Assembly (NCBI GenBank): GCA_018269055.1
Contig: JAFDVI010000005.1
Coordinates: 54,499-118,498, forward strand
Length of the DNA stretch: 64,000 bases
Source: Acidobacteriota bacterium
Lineage (GTDB): Bacteria; Acidobacteriota; Blastocatellia; RBC074
Direction of reading: 5' to 3'
Made by a program: the position numbers and the translations under genes. Positions 9,692 to 19,526 of the stretch are shown piece by piece. Each line of letters starts with the position of its first letter. Within the stretch, counting starts at the first letter, position 1. The notes beneath the pieces were generated by a model. The model worked only from the letters and a program-made list of their open reading frames with translations. It was not told where the DNA came from and did not search any database.

Positions 9692-11203
9692 TTAGCTGTT
9701 TTGTTCTTCCAGCGCCGCGTGTTTGAGGATTTCTTCCTGCGTGGTTTGTTTGGCATTCAACTCCGCCACCAATCTTCCGCGCCGCATGACCAAAATCCGG
9801 TCGGCCATTCCCAGCAACTCCGGCAAATCCGAAGACACCATCACCACGGCAGCGCCCGCTTCGGCCAGTTCGTTGACCTCGCGATAGATTTCCGACCGCG
9901 CAGCCACATCAACGCCGCGCGTCGGTTCGTCCAGCAGAAACACCTGTGAGTTGGCGAAGAGCCACCGCGCCAGCAGGGATTTTTGCTGGTTTCCACCGCT
10001 CAACCGGCCAACGGGTTTTGAGGGCGCCGGCGGGCGAATGTTCAATTTTTGAATGTAGGTTTGCGCGGTCGAAATTTCCCGTTTGGTTTGCAACCGTCCG
10101 CCTTTGACCAGCGCGCGCGTGTTGGCCAGGGTGATGTTTGTCGCCAGCGGCAAATTCAAACACAACCCGGTGCGTTTGCGGTCTTCTGTCAGCAAGCCCA
10201 AACCGCTGCGAACGGATTTGCTCGGCAAGGCTGACGAAATCTTTTGGCCGTTGAGTTCGATTTCGCCGCTGTCGGCGGGTGTCGCGCCAAAAACGGCTTC
10301 GACCAATTCCGTGCGACCGGCGCCTGCCAATCCAGCAATGCCGACGACCTCGCCTGCGCGCGCTTCAAAACTGACATCGTCAAATTTCGGGTGGCGCGTC
10401 AGATTGCGAACCCGCAGTTTCACGCCGCCGACTTGGGCTTTACGCGGCGGAAAGATTTCCTTCAATTCCCGCCCGGCCATGTGTTTGATGACTTCATCGG
10501 TCGAAATTTCGCCCCACACACCGGAATACACTGCTTTGCCGTCGCGCAGGATTATCACGCGGTCTGCGATTTCGTCGAGTTCTTCCAACCGGTGCGAAAT
10601 GTAAATGACCGCCAAACCGCGCGTTTTCAAATCGCGAATCAACCGAAACAATTCTTTGACTTCCTGATCGGTCAGCGAAGATGTGGGTTCATCCATGACG
10701 ATGACTTTTTTGGCTTCGACAATCGCGCGCGTGATTTCAACTTGTTGACGGTCGGCGGCGCTCAAACTGCCGACGCGAGCTTTCGGATTCAGGTTGAAAC
10801 CATATTCCCTGAGTAGGGTTTTCGCACGTTCTTTCAATTCGCGGTCGTTGATGAAACCGAAGAAGGATGATTTGAGCGGTTCGCGGCCCAGAAAGATGTT
10901 TTCGGCTACGGTTAGATGCGGCGCCAGCGACAATTCCTGATAAATCATCGCTATCCCCGCGGCCAACGCATCCGCCGGGCGTGCGAATTTCACCGACTGG
11001 CCGTCAATCAGAATTGCACCCGTTTCGGGTTGATGAACGCCGGCCAGAATTTTCATCAGCGTGGATTTGCCCGCGCCGTTTTCCCCGAGCAAGGCCAACA
11101 CTTCTCCGGCTCTGGCGGCGATGTTTACGCCGTCCAGAACCGTGTTGCCCGAAAATGATTTTGAGATACCGCGCATTTCCAGCGCGAAAGTTGATGCGCT
11201 CAT
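9692..11203 (-). CDS. Sugar-type ABC transporter double ATPase (RbsA/MglA-like)
   Basis: Fused two-domain ATPase of a carbohydrate-uptake-2 ABC transporter, about 503 residues. First ATPase: Walker [10 protein letters not shown], signature [11 protein letters not shown], Walker [13 protein letters not shown]. Second domain: degenerate P-loop region [13 protein letters not shown], signature [11 protein letters not shown], Walker [13 protein letters not shown]. This asymmetry is typical of RbsA, MglA and XylG. The ATG at 11203 overlaps the stop of the upstream membrane gene (ATGA), implying translational coupling. The binding protein lies two genes upstream. No RbsC-type permease is present here, so the substrate (a sugar such as ribose or galactose) is only a guess. 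Confidence 0.92.
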   Translation of the reverse strand: MSASTFALEMRGISKSFSGNTVLDGVNIAARAGEVLALLGENGAGKSTLMKILAGVHQPETGAILIDGQSVKFARPADALAAGIAMIYQELSLAPHLTVAENIFLGREPLKSSFFGFINDRELKERAKTLLREYGFNLNPKARVGSLSAADRQQVEITRAIVEAKKVIVMDEPTSSLTDQEVKELFRLIRDLKTRGLAVIYISHRLEELDEIADRVIILRDGKAVYSGVWGEISTDEVIKHMAGRELKEIFPPRKAQVGGVKLRVRNLTRHPKFDDVSFEARAGEVVGIAGLAGAGRTELVEAVFGATPADSGEIELNGQKISSALPSKSVRSGLGLLTEDRKRTGLCLNLPLATNITLANTRALVKGGRLQTKREISTAQTYIQKLNIRPPAPSKPVGRLSGGNQQKSLLARWLFANSQVFLLDEPTRGVDVAARSEIYREVNELAEAGAAVVMVSSDLPELLGMADRILVMRRGRLVAELNAKQTTQEEILKHAALEEQNS

Positions 11204-11919
11204 TTGTTTCGTTGCCTTTTCAACCAGCGGAAAACCATTAAGTGGCCAAACCAAGCGGCTTGCACCAGAAATGCCGGAAGCCAGACGAACGGCCAGTCGG
11301 CGACAAAGGTATTCGCCGGTTCATTGAAAAACTGACGCAACGGCGTTGGCGCGGACAGGATGGCGATGGTGACGATGTTGACCAGTAGCGCCAAGCCAAG
11401 AATGTTAAACAACCAGATCGCCCAGCGCGGCGGTCGTCCTTTCAGTGTCCACAGGCCAAGCGCCAACGCCAGAATGCCCGAAATGATGTCAAAGTTCCTG
11501 CCAGAATACGTCATCTGCACCGGCACAACGCCTTCCTGGCACAAACGATGCAGCCACAATTCGACCGGGATGCGAAAGGCCTGGTAAACGACCAGCCAAC
11601 CAATACCAACGCCTTTCACGAGCCGCGTTCCAATAGGCGAAAACGCCAGCGCCGCCGTTGCCAATGTGAAGCCAAACGCCAATAAAAGAAACGGCGGCGG
11701 ACGTCGATCAAATTCCCGCAGGATGCCGGTTTCGGCAATCAAGGTGGAAACTCCCAACCAGATCGCGACGATCAACACAGCGATTGCCGTCCATCGCAAG
11801 GCAGAGTGGCTGGATTCGGTTTTCCCGCCTGCTTGGCGAACAGCCCACACAAACCACAGCGCCAAACCGGCGACCATCAAAATGATTGCGATTTGAGTCA
11901 GAAAGGATGCGTTGGGCAT
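11200..11919 (-). CDS. Multipass membrane protein in sugar ABC operon
   Basis: Membrane protein of about 239 residues with six to seven hydrophobic segments. The start at 11919 has AAGGA upstream; the longer frame would run back into a repeat element. A conserved-looking stretch reads [20 protein letters not shown]. It sits where the permease would be expected, between binding protein and ATPase, but it is shorter than RbsC-type permeases (about 320 residues) and I see no permease signature. Its stop overlaps the ATPase start. It could be a divergent permease or an unrelated membrane protein. Confidence 0.75.
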   Translation of the reverse strand: MPNASFLTQIAIILMVAGLALWFVWAVRQAGGKTESSHSALRWTAIAVLIVAIWLGVSTLIAETGILREFDRRPPPFLLLAFGFTLATAALAFSPIGTRLVKGVGIGWLVVYQAFRIPVELWLHRLCQEGVVPVQMTYSGRNFDIISGILALALGLWTLKGRPPRWAIWLFNILGLALLVNIVTIAILSAPTPLRQFFNEPANTFVADWPFVWLPAFLVQAAWFGHLMVFRWLKRQRNK

Positions 11920-11930
11920 AGGGGAATCCT

Positions 11931-12075
11931 TGGAGTGCTGCGCCTTTGGCGTAGCTTTGGAAGTCGCTTCAAAAATCACCCTTAGCTGGTAAACCTGGGG
12001 ATTCTGCAAGCGCGTTTCTACAAGAACCTTGTGAAGCGAAAGACTTCGAAAGCGACGCCGAGAGCGTCGCACTCC
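11931..12075. repeat. MITE-like palindromic repeat, copy 1
   Basis: An element of about 145 bases with imperfect terminal inverted repeats: left end TGGAGTGCTGCGCCTTTGGC, right end (reversed) TGGAGTGCGACGCTCTCGGC, both running on to GCTTT.GAAGTC. A second copy with the same ends lies at 16016-16110. Its left end touches the leader of the downstream membrane gene. No transposase is encoded. Confidence 0.75.
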
Positions 12076-12097
12076 AGATTTTAGTCGCACTCCACAT

Positions 12098-13066
12098 TTA
12101 TTTGATCAGCCGCTGCATTTCCGGCGTGTTCATGTTTTCTTTGGTGATCAGCTTGACGCCCGTGTCAATGCGGCGTTCGGGAGTCTTCCCGGCCAGCTTA
12201 TCAATAATGGTTTTGACGCCTTCGTAGCCCATCTTGAACGGGTCTTGCAGTACCAGGGAATCAATCTCGCCTTCCTTGATGCCGCGAACCAGATCGGGGC
12301 TGGCATCAAAACCAACCAGTGTGATTTTGCCCACCAGATTGCGTTGGCGAATGGCATTGACTGCGCCGACGGTCGAAGTTTCGTTCGAGGCGAAAATGCC
12401 AGCCAGGTCAGGATTGGCGGTCAAAATATCTTCGGCAACAGACAGCGATTTCGTCGCGACGGATTCGCCGTAAAAAATGATCGGAATCAGCGTGATTCCG
12501 GGGAATTCTTTCTGGATCGTGTCCCGAAATCCTTCTTCGCGTTCGTCGGTGGAAACCGAGCCTTTTTTGACGCCCAGGATGGCGACTTTGCCTTTGCCGC
12601 CGAGCTTTTCGCCCATTCGACGCGCGGCGACAACACCGCCCTGGCGATTGTCCGTGGCGACGTAAGACACATATTTATCGGTTCCGATGCCGGAATCGAA
12701 GATCGTCACAGGAATGTTTTCGCGTTGCGCGCGTTCGGCAATCGGCACCAGCGAATCTCCATGCGACGGAGCCAGCACAATGCCATCCACGCGGCGATTG
12801 ATCATATCTTCAACAATGTTGATCTGGCCGGAAATATCTGTTTCCAGCGCAGGGCCTTTCCAAATGATTTCCACATTCAGGTCTTTTCCGGCGGCATCGG
12901 CTCCGGCTTTGACGCTTTGCCAGAAGAAATGCGAAACGCCTTTGGGAATGACGGCGATTGTCTTTTTGCCGGAAGCGTTGTTGCCAGCGCCTTTGTTGCA
13001 AGCCGTAGCAGCAACAGCAATCAACAGGGAAAGCGCGAGGAAGAAAGTCAGGTTAAGTTTATGCAT
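12098..13066 (-). CDS. Sugar ABC transporter substrate-binding lipoprotein
   Basis: Periplasmic binding protein of the RbsB/type-1 sugar family, 322 residues. A lipoprotein signal is visible ([10 protein letters not shown], lipobox cysteine about residue 23). The core reads [40 protein letters not shown] and [15 protein letters not shown], typical of the family, with [19 protein letters not shown] in the second lobe. First gene of the minus-strand transporter cluster, separated from the membrane gene by repeat copy 1. Confidence 0.92.
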   Translation of the reverse strand: MHKLNLTFFLALSLLIAVAATACNKGAGNNASGKKTIAVIPKGVSHFFWQSVKAGADAAGKDLNVEIIWKGPALETDISGQINIVEDMINRRVDGIVLAPSHGDSLVPIAERAQRENIPVTIFDSGIGTDKYVSYVATDNRQGGVVAARRMGEKLGGKGKVAILGVKKGSVSTDEREEGFRDTIQKEFPGITLIPIIFYGESVATKSLSVAEDILTANPDLAGIFASNETSTVGAVNAIRQRNLVGKITLVGFDASPDLVRGIKEGEIDSLVLQDPFKMGYEGVKTIIDKLAGKTPERRIDTGVKLITKENMNTPEMQRLIK

Positions 13067-13073
13067 CTCGTGT

Positions 13074-13454
13074 TTATTCTCCAGCGGTGCTTGAGGTTGA
13101 AAGTGTAGATTGGTTCAAATGAGCCAGCGCTTGTTGAATGTTTGATTTCAAAGGCGGCAAATCCTGAGAAACAATTCGCCAGATAATTGCCAAGTCAACG
13201 GCAAAGTATTTGTGAATGATGATATTCCTTAGGCCAATCACGTCTTTCCACACGATTGATGGCATCAAGGTTTTGATTTCCTCAGGAATCAATTTGGAGG
13301 CTTCGCCGATGATGGCCAGGTTTAGTATCGTTGCGTCCGATGCCATTTCATCCTTCGCAAATGAGTCTGCGTCGTGCTTAGCGGTGAATCTTTCGATTCG
13401 CTCAATGCTGGCGATAATGTCTTCGAGCACCAACTGATGATCACGTTCAGACAT
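13074..13454 (-). CDS. HepT-type toxin (DUF86 RNase)
   Basis: HEPN-domain toxin of the MntA/HepT toxin-antitoxin class, about 126 residues from the ATG at 13454. The active motif RxxxxHxY is seen in [14 protein letters not shown]; in this family it acts as an RNase and its tyrosine is the site AMPylated by the partner MntA. The start overlaps the end of the upstream mntA gene by 8 bases, the usual arrangement. Function is by family; activity is not shown. Confidence 0.87.
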   Translation of the reverse strand: MSERDHQLVLEDIIASIERIERFTAKHDADSFAKDEMASDATILNLAIIGEASKLIPEEIKTLMPSIVWKDVIGLRNIIIHKYFAVDLAIIWRIVSQDLPPLKSNIQQALAHLNQSTLSTSSTAGE

Positions 13455-13785
13455 TGACCAAATCCTTCTCAATATGTGCCCAGAGGCGAGGTTTTTGGAC
13501 AACAGCATTCTTGGAAACCAAATCAACTTTGACGCCAAGCCATTCTTCTAACAAATCGTGCAAGCTGACAAACTCCAAACCAGGCGGTATGTCGAACTCA
13601 ACTAAAATATCCAGGTCGCTTTCAGCACAGTAATCGTTCCGCACACGAGACCCAAACAGCCACAAGGATCTGACATGAAATCGTTGTCGTAATTCATCCA
13701 TGTGCTGCCTCAGTGTTTCCAGATAAAAAGTTGCGGGGCTAGAAGCAGATTGAACTGGCTCAGTTTTAGAAGTTTGCAGTTCCAT
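13447..13785 (-). CDS. MntA-type nucleotidyltransferase antitoxin
   Basis: Minimal nucleotidyltransferase of 112 residues, antitoxin partner of HepT. The GSx10DxD catalytic motif is intact (FGSRVRNDYCAESDLDILVE), so it could AMPylate and neutralise the toxin. The N-terminal 25 residues (TSKTEPVQSASSPATFYLE) lie before the conserved fold. The pair lies between the sugar-binding lipoprotein and the alcohol dehydrogenase, all on the minus strand. Confidence 0.87.
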   Translation of the reverse strand: MELQTSKTEPVQSASSPATFYLETLRQHMDELRQRFHVRSLWLFGSRVRNDYCAESDLDILVEFDIPPGLEFVSLHDLLEEWLGVKVDLVSKNAVVQKPRLWAHIEKDLVNV

Positions 13786-13787
13786 AT

Positions 13788-14948
13788 CTAGCTGAAAACA
13801 GCGACTCCTTTGATGAAATCAGCGCCGAAATGATCCTGCGCGAATCCGGCAGGAACGTCGGCCAGTGAATGATAGCGGTGCGTGATGAATTTCGAGACGT
13901 TGATTTTGCCGGATGCGATCAGTTCCAGCGACCGGCGATAGATGCTGGGTCGGCCATCGGAATCGAATCCGCCTGAAGCTCCCGTCGGAGCAATCAAGGT
14001 CGGTTCCATAAACTGAATGTTGTTCACCACGCCCAGATCAACGCCGTGGTGGCCGTGCCCATACAGCACAATCGTCGCCTGTTTGCGAATCAAATTAGGA
14101 ATCTGTTTGAACAATTGCGCAATGCCCGCTGATTCGATCAACAAGTTGATGCGCTCGCCTTTGGTCAAATCTTTAACGGCTTCGACCAGGTCGGTGCTCA
14201 TCGGATCAATGCCGGTCGCGCCGTACTGTTCGGCAAGCTTTCGGCGTTTTTCGCTGGGTTCGGTGACAATCAGCAATCCGTCAAAACCGATGACATTTCG
14301 CAAATACTGCGTGAACAGCAATCCGGCGGGGCCGGCTCCACAGACCAACACGGATTTGATCGGACGTTCGGCGGCGGTTTCGCCAGAAAACTGATAGCGC
14401 GATTGGGTTTTCAACACGGAGTTCATCGTATGCGTGATGCAGCCCAGGGGTTCTGTCAGAGCAGCCTGTTCCATCGGCAATTCGCTTTCGATCCGGACGG
14501 TGTTGATGGCCGGAACGGAAACGAATTCGGCCAGCGCGCCCTGCAACCCGGTGATGCCATGTTCGGCATAATTCGCGCATTGATGCGAATCGCCCGTGGC
14601 GCAATATTCGCACAAGTCTTGTTTATAGCTCAGACAGTTCCATCCCTGATCCACCACAACCCAGTCACCCGCTTTGACGTCTTTGACGGCGCCGCCAACT
14701 TCTTCGACGATTCCGCAAAACTCATGGCCTAAAATCAGCGGTTCTTCTTCCAGCGGAATCAGACGACCGGTTGCGTCGGTTCGATAATTGGCGTGGCCTT
14801 CAAAGATATGAAAATCCGTTCCGCACAATCCAACCGAACCGACTCTGACCAGAACTTCGTTTGGCTGCGGCGCAGGAATGGGGATGTCACGGACTTCCAT
14901 TTGGCGAGGCGCGCAAAGGGCTAAAGCTTTCATTGTGGTAATGCTCAT
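13788..14948 (-). CDS. Zinc-dependent alcohol/polyol dehydrogenase
   Basis: Medium-chain zinc dehydrogenase, 386 residues. Catalytic zinc site: [12 protein letters not shown] and [15 protein letters not shown]. Structural zinc region [13 protein letters not shown] is altered compared with the usual four-cysteine lobe. The Rossmann motif is [13 protein letters not shown]. ATGs at 14948 and 14933 are both possible; neither has a clear ribosome-binding site. It follows the epimerase by 4 bases. With the ABC genes this suggests oxidation of an imported sugar or polyol; substrate unknown. Confidence 0.88.
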   Translation of the reverse strand: MSITTMKALALCAPRQMEVRDIPIPAPQPNEVLVRVGSVGLCGTDFHIFEGHANYRTDATGRLIPLEEEPLILGHEFCGIVEEVGGAVKDVKAGDWVVVDQGWNCLSYKQDLCEYCATGDSHQCANYAEHGITGLQGALAEFVSVPAINTVRIESELPMEQAALTEPLGCITHTMNSVLKTQSRYQFSGETAAERPIKSVLVCGAGPAGLLFTQYLRNVIGFDGLLIVTEPSEKRRKLAEQYGATGIDPMSTDLVEAVKDLTKGERINLLIESAGIAQLFKQIPNLIRKQATIVLYGHGHHGVDLGVVNNIQFMEPTLIAPTGASGGFDSDGRPSIYRRSLELIASGKINVSKFITHRYHSLADVPAGFAQDHFGADFIKGVAVFS

Positions 14949-14952
14949 CGGG

Positions 14953-15933
14953 TTATTGATCCAGGTCGGCTGTGTCCAACCTGTTTTCGTGTTTTAGCAA
15001 TTGAAACCGTTCAATGGTCTCTTTGACGCCTTGCGCCAACGGTGTATGCGGAACGCCGCCGAGCGCAGCGACAATCGCGGAATCATCCAGCGCTGACGGC
15101 ATTTTTATGCCTTCGGCGGCAACAGTAATCAATCCTCTGGATTCGGGAAGCAGCTTTTCGATCTCCTCCACGACGGCGGCGACGCGAACCGTTTCGCCGT
15201 GCAAATTGAACACGTGCGCGCCGGTCAGTTCCGCCGTTGCTGAACGAATAAAGGCATCGGCGCAATCTGCGGCGAACAGGAAATCGGTTTCTCCGCCAAA
15301 CCGGATGTGGAACGGACGACCGACCACGGCGGCTTTCATCGCTTTCGTCGGGTCGGAGGTCATCCCGAAATCGCGTCCGGGGCCATAAACCGTCAACGGG
15401 CGCAACCCTACGCTGCTGACGCCATTGTCCAGAAAGTAAACGCGTGCGTTGTCTTCGTTGCATTGTTTGAACGCGCCGTAATGCGTGGTCATTCTTCCGG
15501 CTTGATTTTCGCTGACGGGATTGCCGTCTTCCGGTTCACCAAACACGGCTGCGGAACTGGCATAAACGACTCGTTTGATCTTGCCACCGGAATTCTTCGC
15601 AGCTTCAAACACGTTGACGGTGCCGACGACGTTGATCATCGCGCCCAACCGCGGGTTGGCGCGGCAAACCGGAACCTGCACGCCGGCCAGGTGAATGATG
15701 TTGTTGATGTCGTTTTGCTCGACGGCTTTGGTGACCGCGTCGCCATCGGTGATGTCCGCTTCAATGACTTTCGCCTGCGCGATTTCGTCATCGTTCATGA
15801 TCTGCCGCAACCGGTGCGGATTCGAGTTCAAATCAAAAATGGTGACATTGTGTTCTTCGGCCAAAAGCCGTTTCACCACCCAGGCGCCGATAAACCCATG
15901 CGCGCCCGTCACCAGGAAATTCGAGTTCGACAT
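14953..15933 (-). CDS. NAD-dependent epimerase/dehydratase
   Basis: Extended short-chain dehydrogenase of the nucleotide-sugar epimerase family, 326 residues. N-terminal NAD motif [17 protein letters not shown] (GxxGxxG). The catalytic region shows [14 protein letters not shown] followed by [12 protein letters not shown] (YxxxK). It is the first gene before the dehydrogenase, four bases apart, so the two probably act on related sugars. A repeat element lies upstream. Confidence 0.88.
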   Translation of the reverse strand: MSNSNFLVTGAHGFIGAWVVKRLLAEEHNVTIFDLNSNPHRLRQIMNDDEIAQAKVIEADITDGDAVTKAVEQNDINNIIHLAGVQVPVCRANPRLGAMINVVGTVNVFEAAKNSGGKIKRVVYASSAAVFGEPEDGNPVSENQAGRMTTHYGAFKQCNEDNARVYFLDNGVSSVGLRPLTVYGPGRDFGMTSDPTKAMKAAVVGRPFHIRFGGETDFLFAADCADAFIRSATAELTGAHVFNLHGETVRVAAVVEEIEKLLPESRGLITVAAEGIKMPSALDDSAIVAALGGVPHTPLAQGVKETIERFQLLKHENRLDTADLDQ

Positions 15934-16015
15934 TCGTGTTTTGCCTTTTAGAAAAAGATGCGGTCGGGAAGGCGGTCATCATAACAATGATGCCCGGAAT
16001 TGAAAACATTCGCGT

Positions 16016-16110
16016 TGGAGTGCTGCGCCTTTGGCGCAGCTTTGGAAGTCCTTTTGAAAGTGAAACTTTCCTGATGACTACCAAAGCGACGCCGAGAGCG
16101 TTGCGCTCCA
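16016..16110. repeat. MITE-like palindromic repeat, copy 2
   Basis: 95 bases bounded by imperfect inverted repeats of about 35 bases. The left end is nearly identical to copy 1 at 11931; the right end shares AAAGCGACGCCGAGAGCG with it. The interior is shorter and different. It lies between the stop of ppa and the epimerase start, so it would be carried in the transcript and could fold as a long hairpin. Confidence 0.75.
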
Positions 16111-16112
16111 AA

Positions 16113-16661
16113 TTATCTGGATTCGCCGATCAGTTGCGGCTTCAGGTCCGTGTACAGTTTGATGCTGCGCTCAATGATGTTGATGGCGTCGAATCGTCCC
16201 ATAAAACGTTCAACTTTGACCTGTTTGTTTTCCAGCGCCTTGTAATCTTCAAAAAAACGCCGCACGGATTTCAAACGGTACTCCGGCAATTCGGAAATGT
16301 CTTTGTAATCGCGGTATTCGGGATCGTCGGCGTGGACGGCGATGATTTTGTCGTCTTCTTCGTTTTGGTCAATCATCTGCATCACGCCAATGGCTTTGGC
16401 GCGCAAGATACAAAGCGGAACTACTTCAACTTGACCCAGCACCAACACGTCCAGCGGGTCATTGTCGTCGCAATAGGTCCTTGGCAAAAAGCCGTAATTT
16501 GCAGGGTAATGCACCGAACTGAACAGAACGCGATCCACTTTCAACAGCCCAGTACCTTTGTCCAGTTCGTATTTGACCTTCGAGCCAATCGGAATCTCGA
16601 TAATACAGCGAAACACTTCGGGCGCTTCGTCGCCCAGATCAACATCGTGCCAGGGGTTCAT
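16113..16661 (-). CDS. ppa: Inorganic pyrophosphatase
   Basis: Family I soluble pyrophosphatase, 182 residues, hydrolysing pyrophosphate to phosphate. Motifs seen: [32 protein letters not shown], the metal-binding [12 protein letters not shown] and [12 protein letters not shown] with [11 protein letters not shown]. The gene starts 13 bases after sixA and may be cotranscribed with it. Complete. Confidence 0.96.
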   Translation of the reverse strand: MNPWHDVDLGDEAPEVFRCIIEIPIGSKVKYELDKGTGLLKVDRVLFSSVHYPANYGFLPRTYCDDNDPLDVLVLGQVEVVPLCILRAKAIGVMQMIDQNEEDDKIIAVHADDPEYRDYKDISELPEYRLKSVRRFFEDYKALENKQVKVERFMGRFDAINIIERSIKLYTDLKPQLIGESR

Positions 16662-16674
16662 AAATCCTTCTTGA

Positions 16675-17205
16675 TTACTTTCCTTTAGTCAGCGCGCGCA
16701 ACTGTTTGGGAGACATCAGCCAGCGAAACAAACCCGGCCCGCGCGGCGGCAGGCTGGACAGTTCGACCAGACACACAGCGCCTTTTTTGAACTCAATGTT
16801 GAGATTGCGATTTCCGGCCAGCAGGTACGAAGTGATTTCCGACAGATCCGGCATGTGGCCGACCAACAACGCCCGGTCGAACTGATACGCGCCGAGTTCC
16901 AGAAACAATTCCGCGTGGCCGCCTTCGCCGCTGGCAAATGCTTTTCCGGGCGCAAGCGATTCAATGATTTTGACGCGATGCTGTAACTCCAACACCTCTG
17001 CCACGACCTCGGCGGTCTGGCGGCAACGCAACAGCGGGCTGGTCAAAATCACATTGAATTTCAACTCAAGCTCTTTCAGTCCGAAAGCCGCCTGCTTCAT
17101 TTTCGCTCGTCCTTCCGGCGTCAGTGGACGGTCGGTATCATTGATAATTCCGCCCACCCCCAAATCAGCAGCGATTGCGTGCCGCATCAAATAAAGTTCG
17201 ATCAA
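16675..17205 (-). CDS. sixA: Phosphohistidine phosphatase SixA
   Basis: Histidine-phosphatase-superfamily protein, 176 residues. The catalytic RH motif is in [13 protein letters not shown] near the N-terminus; a second histidine follows in [12 protein letters not shown]. SixA dephosphorylates phosphohistidine on relay proteins. Directly upstream of ppa on the same strand. Confidence 0.88.
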   Translation of the reverse strand: MIELYLMRHAIAADLGVGGIINDTDRPLTPEGRAKMKQAAFGLKELELKFNVILTSPLLRCRQTAEVVAEVLELQHRVKIIESLAPGKAFASGEGGHAELFLELGAYQFDRALLVGHMPDLSEITSYLLAGNRNLNIEFKKGAVCLVELSSLPPRGPGLFRWLMSPKQLRALTKGK

Positions 17206-17230
17206 AGCATTCCTCCCGGACGAATGTAGT

Positions 17231-17719
17231 TCAGATCAGGCTTTTTGCCATCGTAAAAAGCGGGGTCCTAAAAAGATTATCAGGTCCTTCATCACCGCGA
17301 GAAAATCCAAAACGCTCGTACAACGCGATCGCACGCGTCAGAAAAGGAGTCGTGCTGAGAAACATGCCCTGAAATTTGTGTTGTCGGGCAAATTTCTCGA
17401 CACACCTCAAAAGTTCGTACCCAACCTTTCTTCCTTGCGCAGTAGGATCAACCGCCATTCCGCGAATGTAAAGCGAACTGGCTTTAGCAACCGCCGATAC
17501 GGTTCCAACAATAGCGCCGTCCAATTCCGCCACCCAAACAGGCCCTTCGCTCAACCGGTCAAGAATCTTCCCAGGTGAAGAAATTGTGGCGGCAAATGCC
17601 TCCGGTGAGTACAAAGCTTCGAATTCAGCAAAAGATTGATGCAAAACCAGAGCGATCGTGGCAGCGTCGGCGGCATCGGCCATTCGTATTGTTAGCTCGG
17701 ACAATTTCCCATCATTCAT
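17231..17719 (-). CDS. GNAT-family N-acetyltransferase
   Basis: Acetyl-CoA-dependent acyltransferase of about 162 residues. The GNAT acetyl-CoA motif is seen in YIRGMAVDPTAQGRKVGYEL (Q/RxxGxG/A type), followed by AIALYERFGFSR. The ATG at 17719 is preferred over an upstream TTG that would overlap the carboxyltransferase. It lies 16 bases downstream of that gene. Substrate unknown. Confidence 0.85.
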   Translation of the reverse strand: MNDGKLSELTIRMADAADAATIALVLHQSFAEFEALYSPEAFAATISSPGKILDRLSEGPVWVAELDGAIVGTVSAVAKASSLYIRGMAVDPTAQGRKVGYELLRCVEKFARQHKFQGMFLSTTPFLTRAIALYERFGFSRGDEGPDNLFRTPLFTMAKSLI

Positions 17720-17735
17720 CGTACTCGCTCGTTCT

Positions 17736-19370
17736 CTAAATCCCAAAGCCCAAATGGCCGTCCGGATTATTCAACGAAGTGCGTAGCGCCAGTTCAATCG
17801 CCGGTCGGATTTCTTCCGGCGAAATCACTGCGTCAACGAAGCCTCGCGCCGCAGCGAATTTTGCATCGAGTTGGCGTTCATATTCGGCGCGAACGCGATC
17901 CATTTCTGCGCGCAGCTTTTCGTCCGGTTGCTGCCCGGCGGCTTTCAGTTTTTCCAGTTGCGATGCAAACAAGGCCATCACCGCGGATTCGCCTTCCATC
18001 ACGGCCATCCGTCCGGTCGGCAGTGTGAAGATGAAATCCGGGTCGAAGCCTTGCCCGGCCATCGCGTAATATCCCGCACCGCTGGCGTGATTGATGGTCA
18101 GCACGATTTTGGGAACGGTTGCGGTCGCCATCGCTTCGACAAAGCGAGCGCCAGCGCGAATGATGCCGGATTGTTCGGCCTCGACGCCGACCATAAAGCC
18201 GGACACGTCCTGAATGAACAGCAGCGGCGTGCCGTGCCGGTTGCAGGTTTCAATGAAGTACGCGGTCTTTTCGGCGCTTTCGGTGTAAATGATTCCGCCG
18301 AACTTCGGCGGCGTTCCGGGCACGGGCGGAGGCAGCAAGCCACGGTTGTTGGCGATGATACCGACAGAAACCCCGCAGATGCGCGCGTGGCCGACGATCA
18401 TTTCCTTGGCAAAGTCCGCCTGGAATTCGTCGAAACTGTTCCGATCAAAAATGCAGTTGAGCATTTCGCGCGCGTCGTATGGTGCGCGGTGATCCGCCGG
18501 AAGGACGTTGTACAAATCAGTCGCCGGTCGCGCGGGCGGCTCCAAGTCTTTGATGTTTGCTTTGGTGGTTTGCGGCGGCGGAAGTTCGGCAATCAAATCG
18601 CGAATCTGTTGCAAACACTCTTCGTCATTTTTCGAGCGGTAATGCGCAACGCCGGAAATCGAATTATGCATCTTTGCGCCGCCCAGCGTTTCACTATCCA
18701 CTTTCTGGCCAATCGCGCCTTTGACCAGATTTGGCGCACCCAAACCCATAAACGAAGTTCCTTCGACCATCAGAATCACATCCGACAGCGCAGGCAGGTA
18801 CGCCCCACCAGCCACACATTGGCCCATAACTGCTGAAATCTGAGGCACTTTCAGGTAACGCCGCATGATCGAATTGTAAAAGAAAATCCGCGCCGCGCCA
18901 TACTGCCCCGGAAAAACGCCATCCTGATACGGCAAATTCACGCCAGCGGAATCCACCAAATAGACAATCGGCACGCGGCAGCGCATGGCGATTTCCTGTG
19001 CGCGCAGCATCTTTTTGATCGTTTCCGGCCACCACGAACCGGCTTTGACCGTCGCGTCATTGGCGACAATGACGACTTCACGGCCCGCGACCAAACCGAT
19101 TCCCGTGACCACTCCCGCAGCCGGAGCTTGTCCGTCGTATTGATCGAAGGCAACCAGCAATCCGATTTCCTGAAAGTAGGTATCGGGATCAAGCAGCTTT
19201 TCGATTCGTTCGCGCGCGGTCAGCTTGTTTTGCTTGTGCTGGCGCTCGATCTTGTCCGCGCCTCCGCCTTGGCGCAGTCGGTCTTCCAGCGAACGAAGTT
19301 CGGTAATGAGCGATTCAAGATGTTTGCGGTTGGGATTGAGCGCGGGGTTCTCCGCGACATCACGTTTCAT
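17736..19370 (-). CDS. Acyl-CoA carboxylase, carboxyltransferase subunit
   Basis: Biotin-dependent carboxyltransferase (beta subunit) of the propionyl-/methylcrotonyl-CoA carboxylase family, 544 residues. Both crotonase-like lobes are visible: VYLVDSAGVNLPYQDGVFPG and VMGQCVAGGAYLPALSD in the first, VQDVSGF-type IQDVSGFMVGVEAEQSG and TINHASGAGYYAM in the second. LGGAKMHNSISGVAHY replaces the usual LGGAxxH segment and is closest to methylcrotonyl-CoA-type subunits. No biotin carboxylase gene is near. Confidence 0.9.
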   Translation of the reverse strand: MKRDVAENPALNPNRKHLESLITELRSLEDRLRQGGGADKIERQHKQNKLTARERIEKLLDPDTYFQEIGLLVAFDQYDGQAPAAGVVTGIGLVAGREVVIVANDATVKAGSWWPETIKKMLRAQEIAMRCRVPIVYLVDSAGVNLPYQDGVFPGQYGAARIFFYNSIMRRYLKVPQISAVMGQCVAGGAYLPALSDVILMVEGTSFMGLGAPNLVKGAIGQKVDSETLGGAKMHNSISGVAHYRSKNDEECLQQIRDLIAELPPPQTTKANIKDLEPPARPATDLYNVLPADHRAPYDAREMLNCIFDRNSFDEFQADFAKEMIVGHARICGVSVGIIANNRGLLPPPVPGTPPKFGGIIYTESAEKTAYFIETCNRHGTPLLFIQDVSGFMVGVEAEQSGIIRAGARFVEAMATATVPKIVLTINHASGAGYYAMAGQGFDPDFIFTLPTGRMAVMEGESAVMALFASQLEKLKAAGQQPDEKLRAEMDRVRAEYERQLDAKFAAARGFVDAVISPEEIRPAIELALRTSLNNPDGHLGFGI

Positions 19371-19465
19371 AGCGCGATAGCTTGGGCAGCGGACAGCGAG
19401 AAGTCAATCAAAAGCTGATTCTGGGGAAGTTATGGGCGTAATAAATTTTTGGCCGAAAAGAAACA

Positions 19466-19493
19466 AGGCCAGCAGAAATCGTTCTGCCGGCCT
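19466..19493 (-). terminator. Intrinsic terminator after phosphatase-like gene
   Basis: AGGCC-A-GCAGAA and TTCTGC-C-GGCCT form a 12-position stem with one mismatch and a 4-base loop; on the minus strand it is followed by TTGTTTCTTTT. It ends the transcript of the secreted phosphatase-like gene (stop at 19527). Confidence 0.8.
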
Positions 19494-19526
19494 GACCGAA
19501 GCGTTTGACGTTGTTTTGCGTCTGCT

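Noticed and set aside
11200-11919. Calling the membrane protein an RbsC permease
   Set aside because: Too short and without recognisable permease motifs; left as unknown.
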